Shown here in pieces: positions 1-6,061 of a stretch of DNA of 9,092 bases. Source of the DNA: Alphaproteobacteria bacterium (GTDB lineage: Bacteria; Pseudomonadota; Alphaproteobacteria; SMXP01); NCBI GenBank assembly GCA_004356335.1, contig SMXP01000158.1:1-9092 (forward strand), written 5' to 3'. The notes beneath the pieces are model-generated. The model had not been told where the DNA came from and searched no databases. It saw only the letters and a list, made by a program, of their open reading frames with translations. Every line of letters begins with the position of its first letter. Position 1 is the stretch's first letter. Position numbers and translations under genes: made by a program.

Positions 1-255
1 AAATATCTCACGTTTTAGGCGTGGCCCGGTCCGATTGGGCGGCAAAGGCCTGACAAGGCAGCACCATCACCGCATATATATAGAGGGCCGGCGACCACTT
101 TTCGGTGTTTCACGATCGGTCTCTTCGGGTCCAGGTCCACCGCGCATAAGCCTTGTCTTACCCCACAATCGCTGCCGGGGAGCGGGTGAATTATCGACCA
201 CTCCAGCAAGCGGCTAGGATAAGGGAATTGACTTAAATCCACTTGATTCAGTGCC
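1..255. other. Intergenic region, no supported gene
   Basis: I see no gene here. Short open frames exist on both strands (for example 35-217 plus and 15-242 minus), but they have no ribosome binding site, no recognisable motif and arginine/proline-rich or low-complexity content typical of chance frames. No tRNA-like fold was recognised. A TTGACT hexamer at 228-233 could be a -35 box for the downstream exported genes, but no matching -10 box stands at a normal distance, so no promoter is called. The upstream neighbour lies outside the window. Together with the repeat at 256-360 and the 64 bases after it, the gene-free stretch is about 424 bases. Confidence 0.6.
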
Positions 256-360
256 TAGAGTGTTTCCAGGAAAAGTGGATACCGGTTTTTCGTCCGGAAA
301 CACGACAAAACAACACCTTAGGGTCCGGTTTTGATTCTATCAAAACCGGAAGGACCCTAG
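256..360. repeat. Palindromic intergenic mosaic repeat, copy 1
   Basis: A two-module element. The first module is a hairpin with arms GTGTTTCC (260-267) and GGAAACAC (296-303) enclosing the core AGTGGATACCGGTTTTTCG. The second is a strong hairpin with arms CCGGTTTTGAT (325-335) and ATCAAAACCGG (339-349), extended by TAGGGT (319-324) pairing with ACCCTA (354-359). A close copy lies at 7560-7663 and a more distant relative at 5590-5713. The arrangement and the AGTGGATACCGG core resemble the intergenic mosaic repeats (RIME-like, Bru-RS-like) known from alphaproteobacteria; that family name is from memory. It lies upstream of the tandem exported genes and could form structure in a leader transcript. 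Confidence 0.85.
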
Positions 361-408
361 AGTGGCATTTAGTGGCGCGTCAGGCTTTTGGCGCGCTTAA
401 AATCGAAT

Positions 409-416
409 GGGGAGGA
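409..416 (+). promoter_or_regulatory. Shine-Dalgarno site that sets the start of the first exported gene
   Basis: GGGGAGGA stands eight bases before the GTG at 425. An in-frame ATG at 407 overlaps this site and therefore has no ribosome binding site of its own, so the GTG is the more likely start. Confidence 0.75.
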
Positions 417-424
417 CCCTTTCA

Positions 425-1363
425 GTGAAACAGCGGATTAGATTTATCGCGACAGCTTTGTCACCTGCTCTGGTTATTGCCGCACTGATTTGCTTCGGCA
501 CGCCAACGGCCTCTGCGGAGCAATTTGAACGGGTGGACCAGGGGGAACGACTGCAAAGATTGCCGGCCGATCAAAAGGCCCTGGCCGAACGCATGCTGGC
601 TTTTATTGAGGCGATGGATGAGAAATATTTTGGGCGCACAGAGGCGCTGAACGGCGGGGCCCAATATGAGGAATTGGAACGGACGACCGAGTACACCCAT
701 TACAAAATTAAGGTGACCCGCGGCCCGGTGGTCGAGAAATTGGGACGTATGTTGTCCGAAGGGCAAAAGACTCAACCAGGACGCGGCGACAGCACGTTGA
801 TTTGGGGACGGTTTTACTCCTTGGATTTCCATGCCAAAACGCCGTTGGTCGGCATGCTTCATGCCACCATCGTTATGAATTTTTTTGAAGATGGCCGAGG
901 CACGACCGGTGGCTTTTTAGGTGTCATGCCGGGCACGCGCGTCGAACAGGACATAGCCGGCCTCAAACAAGTCATGGACACTCATTTTGCCGCATATGGA
1001 AAAGAGTCTGAATTGCCGCTCTATCGGAAGCTGTTGTGCAAAGGAACCGATGACACGGTCGAATTTTTTCGCCGGCGACCAGCTTGCGTCGGCGCCAGCT
1101 ATTACGGCCCGCCGATTTTTCGTGGCGACACGGCAAAGAGCTATGAATTTATTGAAAAGTCGTTTGACCTGTTTGTCGATGCCTATGTGGACACGATCGA
1201 GCAGCGGGCTGATGATCCATTCACGGACGAAGACGTGGCTGCTTACGATGTCATGCGTAAACGCTGGTTAATCGACCAGCTTTTCTCAGATCCGTTTGCC
1301 AGCCAACTCGTACCGTTTGAAATTTGGTCGCTCGCTAATGTACCGCCTGTGATCAAGTTCTAG
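425..1363 (+). CDS. Exported HemF-like (coproporphyrinogen oxidase fold) protein 1
   Basis: A 312-residue protein beginning with a Sec signal peptide: basic start (KQRIR), hydrophobic core at about 8-25, and a likely cut after A29-S30-A31. The mature part resembles the oxygen-dependent coproporphyrinogen III oxidase family: a VTRGPVVEKLG segment (97-107) like the RxGxVFEQAG region, DFHAKTP...H (His136 and His146) like the HPxNP...H motif, TGGFLGVMPG (161-170) where HemF has GGGxDLTP, and a C-terminal AYVDTIEQRADDPFT...RKRW segment like AYxPIVERRKDDPYT...RGRY. The catalytic aspartate and two further histidine ligands of HemF seem to be missing, so normal oxidase activity is doubtful. The mature chain has only two cysteines (205, 221), which fits a disulfide outside the cytoplasm. 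The GTG start was chosen for its Shine-Dalgarno site. The gene probably forms an operon with the paralogue 22 bases downstream. The fold call is fairly firm; the function is unknown. Confidence 0.8.
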   Translation: MKQRIRFIATALSPALVIAALICFGTPTASAEQFERVDQGERLQRLPADQKALAERMLAFIEAMDEKYFGRTEALNGGAQYEELERTTEYTHYKIKVTRGPVVEKLGRMLSEGQKTQPGRGDSTLIWGRFYSLDFHAKTPLVGMLHATIVMNFFEDGRGTTGGFLGVMPGTRVEQDIAGLKQVMDTHFAAYGKESELPLYRKLLCKGTDDTVEFFRRRPACVGASYYGPPIFRGDTAKSYEFIEKSFDLFVDAYVDTIEQRADDPFTDEDVAAYDVMRKRWLIDQLFSDPFASQLVPFEIWSLANVPPVIKF

Positions 1364-1385
1364 AGCGCATTAGAGAGGATCAAAG

Positions 1386-2321
1386 ATGATAAGGAATGGT
1401 TCAATGGGCGGAATGGTCAGGATTTTTAAGCTAAATCTCATTGCCGTTTTCGCGTTGGGGATATTTGTCGGCAGCCTATCCTTACCTGTGATGGCCCAAG
1501 ATACCGGCCTTCACAGACTGACGCCCGATCAGAAGGTGTTGGCCAACCGCATGCTGACGTTCATGGATGATATGGATGAGAAATATTTTGGTCGCACCGA
1601 GGCGCTCAATGGCGGCGGCGATACCGAGGTTCAGACACCAACGACGGAATATACCAATTACGATTTGAGAGTAACGCGCGGACCAGTGGTCGAGAAGCTG
1701 GGGCGGATGAAATCCGAAGGATTAAAAAATATACCGGGCCGCTTCGACGGCGTGCTCACCTGGGGCTATTTTTACGCTTTGGATTTTCATCCCAAAACAC
1801 CTTTGGTCGGCATGCTCCATGCAACCATTGTGATGCAATTTTATGAGAGCGGTATGGAGTTGACAGGTGGTTTTCTGGGCGTGATGCCGGGCACGCGCAT
1901 CGACGAAGATATTGACGGCCTGAAGCAGATCATGGATGCGCACTTTGCCGCACAGGGAAAAGAAGATCGCTTGCCGCTCTATCGACGACTGCTGTGCAAA
2001 GGAACCGAGGATACCAATGAGGCCTTTCGTCGCCAACCGGCCTGTGTCGGCGCGAGTTTCTACGGCCCGCCGGTTTTTCCCGGAGATACCGCAAAGAGCT
2101 ATGATTTCATTGCGCGTGCGTTTGACAAGTTTGTCGGCGCCTATGTGGATACGATCGAAAAACGCGCGAATGATCCGTTCACAGATGAAGATATTGCAGA
2201 ACAAGATGCAATGCGTAAACGCTGGCTGATCGATCAATTGTTCTCGGACCCGTTTGCCAGCAAGATCGTACCGTTTGAAGTCTGGTCATTTCAGAACATG
2301 CCGCCGTCAATCAAGTTTTAG
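1386..2321 (+). CDS. Exported HemF-like protein 2, tandem paralogue
   Basis: A 311-residue paralogue of the preceding protein, about 70% identical by eye across the mature region. The signal peptide has a hydrophobic core at about 16-32 and a likely cut after V35-M36-A37. The signal peptides and the first mature residues differ between the two, whereas blocks such as MDEKYFGRTEALNGG, TRGPVVEKLGRM, KTPLVGMLHATIVM, GGFLGVMPGTR and MRKRWLIDQLFSDPFAS are identical. It also keeps both HemF-like histidines (135, 145), lacks the GGGxDLTP aspartate, and has two cysteines in the mature part (204, 220) at the matching positions. The ATG follows GAGAGG at 1373-1378 by seven bases; in-frame ATGs at residues 7 and 10 are possible alternatives. 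The short 22-base gap to the first gene implies co-transcription. It converges with the ATPase gene, leaving 42 bases between the stops. Confidence 0.8.
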   Translation: MIRNGSMGGMVRIFKLNLIAVFALGIFVGSLSLPVMAQDTGLHRLTPDQKVLANRMLTFMDDMDEKYFGRTEALNGGGDTEVQTPTTEYTNYDLRVTRGPVVEKLGRMKSEGLKNIPGRFDGVLTWGYFYALDFHPKTPLVGMLHATIVMQFYESGMELTGGFLGVMPGTRIDEDIDGLKQIMDAHFAAQGKEDRLPLYRRLLCKGTEDTNEAFRRQPACVGASFYGPPVFPGDTAKSYDFIARAFDKFVGAYVDTIEKRANDPFTDEDIAEQDAMRKRWLIDQLFSDPFASKIVPFEVWSFQNMPPSIKF

Positions 2322-2323
2322 AT

Positions 2324-2361
2324 CGCCATGCGCAAAACCGCACACATTTTTACGCACGGCG
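2324..2361. terminator. Possible weak hairpin between convergent genes
   Basis: In the 42-base gap between the two convergent stops, CGCCATGCG (2324-2332) can pair with CGCACGGCG (2353-2361). One position is an A-C mismatch in the plus-strand transcript and a G-U wobble in the minus-strand transcript. The loop is about 20 bases and no uridine tract follows on either strand, so this is only a weak terminator candidate. Confidence 0.25.
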
Positions 2362-2363
2362 CT

Positions 2364-4628
2364 CTAGTCCGCGTTTTCGCGCAACATGCGCATGCCGTTT
2401 AGGGTCACCATCAATGTTGCACCGACATCGGCAAATACCGCCATCCAAAGAGTTGCCAAACCCGGAATTGCCAAAAACAGGAAGGCGATTTTAAGACCCA
2501 AGCTTAGGGCAATGTTCTGACGCAGAACGCTGCGTGTCTTGCGGCCTATCCGCACCGCCGAGAGCAGTAGCTTGAGGTTGTCCTGCATCAACACGATGTC
2601 GGCGGTCTCCATCGCCTGGGCCGTCCCCGACCCGCCCATGGCGATACCGATATCGGCCAAAGCCAGTGCCGGCGCATCGTTGATGCCGTCGCCGATCATA
2701 GCCACCCGACCATGACTTTCACGAAGTTGCTCGACGGCCCTCATCTTATCGGCCGGTCGCAATTCCGAACGCACTTCATCAATGCCACCGATCCGTTGCG
2801 CCAAGGCATCCGCTGCCTTGGCATGATCGCCCGTCAGCATGACAATATAGGTATGGGGATCGATGGCGCGGAGTTGCCTAAGCACCTCGGAGGATTCTTC
2901 TCGTGGCACATCTTCCACCGACATGCCACCCAGCATCTTATTATCGCGCGCCACAAACATGGTAGAATGTGTTTCAGCGTCTAACGACACCAAAGGGAGC
3001 GCGCCTTCGAACAAACCTTGGCGGCCGACAATTATGGTCTCCCCATTGAGCTTGCCGGAAACGCCGCCGCCTTTGATCGCCGTTATGGCAGACGCCACTT
3101 TGTGTCCGCCGATCATATCTCGACGACGGGCTTCTCTCAGGACCGCGTGTGCGAAAGGATGCTCGGAACCACTTTCAACCGATACCGCAACTTCCAGCAT
3201 TTCATTGCAGTCAGGACAGTCTGGATCAACAGCTTCATCGTGTTGGCAATCTGCGGTTTTCATTCCCGTTACCACAGGTCGGCCCATGGTGAGGGTGCCT
3301 GTCTTGTCGAAAGCGAAGACTTTGGCCTCGCTCAATTCAATGAGCTGCTCACCCCCCTTGACCAAAACACCCAGTTGCGCCAACCGCGTGAGGGAACTCA
3401 CCACCGTGACCGGAATGCTGATTACCAACGCACATGGGCAAGCAACAATAAGCAACGCCAGCGCACGGTATAACCAACCATGACTGTTTTCCGTTTCGAA
3501 CACCGGTTGTCCGAAAATTACCGTCGCCACCAACAACATCACTATGGCAAGGCCGACTACCGATGGTGTGTACCAAGCAGCAAAGCGATCAATAAATCGT
3601 TCGGCAGGCGAGCGTTGTGCTTGCGCTTGTTCGACCAAACGCGCGATTTGAGAAATTGTTGAGTTTGACGCAAGCCGGGTCACTTCGATTTCAAGTGCGC
3701 CCTCGCCATTAATGGTCCCTGAAAAAACGTCGTCACCAATGCCGCGATCGACCGGAACGCTTTCACCGGTTACCGGCGCCTGATTGATAGATGACGCCCC
3801 CTGGGTGATTTTGCCATCTATGGGGATCTGTTCGCCCGGGCGAACAAAGACCGTTTCTCCAACCTGTATACTTTCGACGGGCACAACATAATGGTGGAGA
3901 TAAGCATCTCCCCCGTGATCGTCATGAGCCGTATCGTGAAATCTTATAACCGTTGCTTCTTTGGGCTGTATCGCCATCAGGCTGCGCAACGATTGGCGAG
4001 ATCGCTCGGCACTATAGCCTTCAAGCGCCTCACCCAACGTGAATAAGAATGCCACAGTCGCGGCTTCGCCCGTGGCACCAATAAAAACGGCTCCGACAAC
4101 CGCAATCGTTACCAGAAGATCAATGGTGATGCGCCCGGTCTGAACAAGTGCCCGCAAACCCTTTTGCGCAAGAGGATACGCAATCACCACCGTCACGACC
4201 AAAAACAACAGATCGACAACTTGGCCCGACCGGGCTGCAGAACTTACAAACGACAGAGCAAAAGCCGCGAGAAGAAGCGCCACCCCGCCCAAGGCGATGG
4301 CGTTGCGGGTGTGCGACACAAAATATCGAACAAAACCTTTAACGCCTCGGGCTTCGGGTAAACTGACTTCGGGAAGCTCACTGTCATCGGCAATGGCGTA
4401 TCCGAGATCCCGAATTTTGGCGGCAATCACATCGAGCGATGCGGTTCCCCGGCCGTGCATTATTTCCGTCGTAAAATTGACTTGAACACACTCGACGTCG
4501 TCAAGTTGATTAACCCCTCTTTCAAGGGTACGTGCACAATCAGCGCAATCCATCCCTGATATTCTAACGCGGAATGAAGGGGTGGCATCACTCACCATGT
4601 CTGTCGTTGCCGTCTCTGTCGTCGCCAT
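2364..4628 (-). CDS. zntA: Zn/Cd/Pb-exporting P1B-type ATPase
   Basis: An inner-membrane pump of 754 residues that expels divalent soft metals using ATP. In order: an N-terminal heavy-metal-associated domain with GMDCADC (25-31), four membrane segments between about 110 and 200, the TGES phosphatase loop (287-290), the membrane CPC motif (397-399), the phosphorylation site DKTGTLT (Asp441), the HP motif (490-491), GDGIND (646-651), and two final membrane segments. Lys713 in LGLK and Asp734 in FADVGAT are the residues typical of ZntA (P1B-2), not of copper pumps. Two inserts are unusual: a histidine-rich stretch in the actuator domain (His231, 235, 238, 245, 246) and a C-H-C-C stretch after the phosphorylation site (Cys461, His463, Cys471, Cys474). 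The MerR-type gene lies directly upstream on the same strand. The ATG at 4628 has a poor Shine-Dalgarno site; the Met at residue 11 is an alternative. The exact metal is not certain. Confidence 0.95.
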   Translation of the reverse strand: MATTETATTDMVSDATPSFRVRISGMDCADCARTLERGVNQLDDVECVQVNFTTEIMHGRGTASLDVIAAKIRDLGYAIADDSELPEVSLPEARGVKGFVRYFVSHTRNAIALGGVALLLAAFALSFVSSAARSGQVVDLLFLVVTVVIAYPLAQKGLRALVQTGRITIDLLVTIAVVGAVFIGATGEAATVAFLFTLGEALEGYSAERSRQSLRSLMAIQPKEATVIRFHDTAHDDHGGDAYLHHYVVPVESIQVGETVFVRPGEQIPIDGKITQGASSINQAPVTGESVPVDRGIGDDVFSGTINGEGALEIEVTRLASNSTISQIARLVEQAQAQRSPAERFIDRFAAWYTPSVVGLAIVMLLVATVIFGQPVFETENSHGWLYRALALLIVACPCALVISIPVTVVSSLTRLAQLGVLVKGGEQLIELSEAKVFAFDKTGTLTMGRPVVTGMKTADCQHDEAVDPDCPDCNEMLEVAVSVESGSEHPFAHAVLREARRRDMIGGHKVASAITAIKGGGVSGKLNGETIIVGRQGLFEGALPLVSLDAETHSTMFVARDNKMLGGMSVEDVPREESSEVLRQLRAIDPHTYIVMLTGDHAKAADALAQRIGGIDEVRSELRPADKMRAVEQLRESHGRVAMIGDGINDAPALALADIGIAMGGSGTAQAMETADIVLMQDNLKLLLSAVRIGRKTRSVLRQNIALSLGLKIAFLFLAIPGLATLWMAVFADVGATLMVTLNGMRMLRENAD

Positions 4629-4672
4629 GGATAAAATCTCGGCCTGAAAAATTCATATTTCGAACCGCTTGA

Positions 4673-4704
4673 ATGATAAACGTGGAAGCCGGGTTTAAGG
4701 TCAA
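4673..4704 (-). promoter_or_regulatory. MerR-type promoter and operator for the ATPase gene
   Basis: Read on the minus strand, a TTGACC -35 box (4704-4699) and a TATCAT -10 box (4678-4673) are separated by exactly 20 bases. This overlong spacer is the hallmark of promoters activated by MerR-family regulators through DNA distortion. The spacer region holds an imperfect dyad, with 7 of 11 positions matching between ACCTTAAACCC and the reverse complement of GGCTTCCACGT. Transcription would begin about 40 bases before the ATPase start. The likely regulator is the gene immediately upstream. Confidence 0.7.
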
Positions 4705-4732
4705 GACGTTCGTCACAGACCCGCGGAAAGCA

Positions 4733-4777
4733 CTAGACCCCGTTCACAATTCATTGAATCAGGGAACCGGGGTCTAG
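4733..4777. repeat. Large palindrome overlapping the end of the MerR-type gene
   Basis: CTAGACCCC (4733-4741) pairs perfectly with GGGGTCTAG (4769-4777). The stem continues as GTTC (4742-4745) with GAAC (4764-4767), skipping one base, and the loop holds a small ATTCA/TGAAT dyad. The stop codon of the regulator gene lies within one arm. No T tract follows on the minus strand, so it is not a classic terminator. The CTAG ends and the AT-rich GATTCAAT loop recall the second module of the mosaic repeats in this window, which suggests a related palindromic element. Confidence 0.65.
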
Positions 4778-5532
4778 GGGGCGGAATCGAGCTCTATAGA
4801 AAGAAAAAACGCGGCAAAAAGAAACGCCTGGTCGCCTCGTACGGTAAACAGCGTGCCTTCTTTTTGTGCGGTTAATTGCGGCTTTGGGTGGGCGTGACAA
4901 TCCGCTTCAATGGCGGCAATCTTTTTCAATGCCTTTTCGATTTTCGGGTCATGGCCCGGCACCAAGATGGAATAACCGTCATCGGTTCGCCATATATGAA
5001 AGTGTTGTCCGGAAAGACCCGACACCACTTCCTCTCGTTCGATTCCGGCAAGATTACAGCCGGTCTTTTCCAACAACCAACTCAAGGAGGCCGTCGATTC
5101 AAGCTCGTCGCCATGGCCGCCGCAGACCCGGTCAACAAGCCGGTCAAAAAGGGTGGCCGCCGGACTGGTCTCATCCTCCGTCATGCGTCTGCGAAAATCG
5201 GTGAGAAATAGACCCAATTCATGCTGCAAAACGCGCCAACCGGTAAGTTGACGCTCGATCTCCAAATAGCGTCGCTCAGCGATATCCGCAACCGTCTGAT
5301 CAAGCAGTCCGCCATCCTGCATTCCGGTCAAAAAATGTCGAATATCAGATAATGAAAAACCAAACCTTTGGGCCCGGTGAATAAAGGTCAGGACCTGCTC
5401 TGCATCGGTGCTGTAAAGCCTGTAGCCAGCTTCTGTTCGGTCGGAAGGCTCAAGCAAACCTATCTTCTCGTAATACCGCAAAGTCGATGTGGGCATACCC
5501 ACTCGCCGCGCTAATTGTCCGATTTTGTACAT
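4774..5532 (-). CDS. MerR-family transcriptional regulator with long C-terminal extension
   Basis: A 252-residue regulator. Residues 1-70 are a typical MerR DNA-binding domain: a helix-turn-helix (IGQLARRVGMPTSTLRYYE) and the wing GLLEPSDRTEAGYRLY, followed by AQRFGFSLSDI. A long dimerisation helix follows at about 78-118. Metal-sensing relatives such as ZntR and CadR end soon after, near 140 residues. Here about 110 more residues follow, with C-G-G-H (137-140), Cys159, HFH (177-179), His194 and DCHAH (211-215). I see no cysteine at the start of the dimerisation helix, where ZntR has a metal ligand, so the C-terminal part may do the sensing. I do not recognise that domain. It lies upstream of the metal ATPase on the same strand with a 145-base gap and probably controls it. 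The ATG is the natural MerR start (MYKIGQLA), although its Shine-Dalgarno site is weak. Confidence 0.9.
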   Translation of the reverse strand: MYKIGQLARRVGMPTSTLRYYEKIGLLEPSDRTEAGYRLYSTDAEQVLTFIHRAQRFGFSLSDIRHFLTGMQDGGLLDQTVADIAERRYLEIERQLTGWRVLQHELGLFLTDFRRRMTEDETSPAATLFDRLVDRVCGGHGDELESTASLSWLLEKTGCNLAGIEREEVVSGLSGQHFHIWRTDDGYSILVPGHDPKIEKALKKIAAIEADCHAHPKPQLTAQKEGTLFTVRGDQAFLFAAFFLSIELDSAP

Positions 5533-5589
5533 CGTGTCTGTGCCGCAATGGTGTGTGCATAGGCCGGCTTAACATTCTTGTGGCGAATT

Positions 5590-5713
5590 TAGAGCATTTT
5601 CGAGCGAAGTGGACACCGATTCGCGTTAAGAGTGAGGCTGGAATACAGCCGAACGCGATAAAACAAAGACTTAGAGCGTTTTCGCGATTCCGTTAAATTC
5701 GGAAACGCTCTAA
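5590..5713. repeat. Palindromic intergenic mosaic repeat, variant copy 3
   Basis: Related to the copies at 256-360 and 7560-7663 by its order of parts: TAGAGCATTTTCGAGCGAAG, then TGGACACCG, a hairpin, CGCGATAAAACAAAGACTTAG, and a closing palindrome. The closing palindrome has perfect 11-base arms, TTAGAGCGTTT (5671-5681) and AAACGCTCTAA (5703-5713). The first module is altered: TCGCGTT (5621-5627) pairs with AACGCGA (5652-5658) around a nested GGCTG/CAGCC hairpin (5636-5640, 5646-5650). The AGAGCATTTTCGAGCGAAGTGG start matches a repeat frequent in Rhizobiales genomes as I remember it. It lies between the start of the MerR-type gene and the end of the cold-shock gene. Confidence 0.8.
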
Positions 5714-5743
5714 GTTGCCTAAATTGGATCATTCCAGAAATGC

Positions 5744-5775
5744 AAATAAAAAAGAGCCCGCAAAATGCGGGCCCT
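5744..5775 (-). terminator. Rho-independent terminator of the cold-shock gene
   Basis: On the minus strand GCCCGCA (5772-5766) and TGCGGGC (5762-5756) form a seven-base GC-rich stem with a three-base loop, followed by CTC and then six T residues (5753-5748). It begins about 25 bases after the cold-shock stop codon. This is a textbook intrinsic terminator. Confidence 0.92.
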
Positions 5776-5799
5776 TCAAATAGGTTTTGCTTTCTGCCG

Positions 5800-6009
5800 T
5801 CAGTCGACAAGCTTTAGGTTCTCGGCGGAACTTTTGCCGTTGCGCCCTGGTTGCAGCTCGAAGCTCACGCGCTGGCCCTCTCGGAGCTCCGACAGCCCTG
5901 CGCTTTCCACAGCTGAAATATGGACGAAAGCGTCCTTAGATCCATCATCGGGGGTGATGAAACCATATCCCTTAACGGAGTTGAACCACTTCACGGTTCC
6001 TTCGGTCAT
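5800..6009 (-). CDS. cspA: Cold-shock domain protein (CspA family)
   Basis: A 69-residue single cold-shock domain that binds single-stranded RNA and DNA and probably acts as an RNA chaperone in the cytoplasm. It starts TEGTVKWFNSVKGYGFI, containing the RNP1 motif KGYGFI, and has the RNP2 motif AFVHIS, followed by the usual AGLSELREGQRVSFEL segment. Length is normal for the family. The frame is open further upstream to 6027, but the ATG at 6009 is the better start because AGAAGGA (6023-6017) stands seven bases before it and the family begins with M-x-x-GTVKWF. It is monocistronic, with a strong terminator behind it and its own promoter and long leader in front. Cold induction is plausible from the leader but not proven. 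Bacteria usually carry several such paralogues, so the symbol is only a family label. Confidence 0.95.
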   Translation of the reverse strand: MTEGTVKWFNSVKGYGFITPDDGSKDAFVHISAVESAGLSELREGQRVSFELQPGRNGKSSAENLKLVD

Positions 6010-6016
6010 AACATAG

Positions 6017-6023
6017 TCCTTCT
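6017..6023 (-). promoter_or_regulatory. Shine-Dalgarno site that sets the cold-shock gene start
   Basis: AGAAGGA on the minus strand lies seven bases before the ATG at 6009. It makes the longer reading from 6027 unlikely, because that reading would begin downstream of no recognisable ribosome site. Confidence 0.75.
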
Positions 6024-6036
6024 TCAATGGTTACGG

Positions 6037-6061
6037 CCATTCGCCTACAATCAACGAATGG
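6037..6061 (-). promoter_or_regulatory. Hairpin in the cold-shock mRNA leader
   Basis: CCATTCG (6037-6043) and CGAATGG (6055-6061) form a perfect seven-base stem with an 11-base loop. It lies about 14 bases before the Shine-Dalgarno site of the cold-shock gene and inside its predicted leader. Structured leaders that change with temperature are known for cspA-type mRNAs, but a role here is inferred. Confidence 0.45.

Noticed and set aside
15..242. Open frames on both strands in the first 242 bases
   Set aside because: No ribosome binding site, no recognisable motif and composition like chance frames.
228..256. TTGACT as the -35 box of a promoter for the exported gene pair
   Set aside because: No acceptable -10 box lies at 16-18 bases, and the mosaic repeat follows directly.
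256..360. Repeats considered as a CRISPR array or as insertion-sequence ends
   Set aside because: Copies are far apart, not evenly spaced, and enclose ordinary genes; no transposase or cas gene is present.
461..862. Long minus-strand frame opposite the first exported gene, and a similar one at 1722-2237
   Set aside because: Both are mirror frames of well-supported genes and recur because the two genes are paralogues.
2863..3483. Plus-strand frame of 206 codons opposite the metal ATPase
   Set aside because: It is antisense to a region with clear ATPase motifs and has no ribosome binding site or family motif.
4866..5211. Overlapping plus-strand frames opposite the MerR-type regulator
   Set aside because: They are shadows of the regulator gene and lack start signals.
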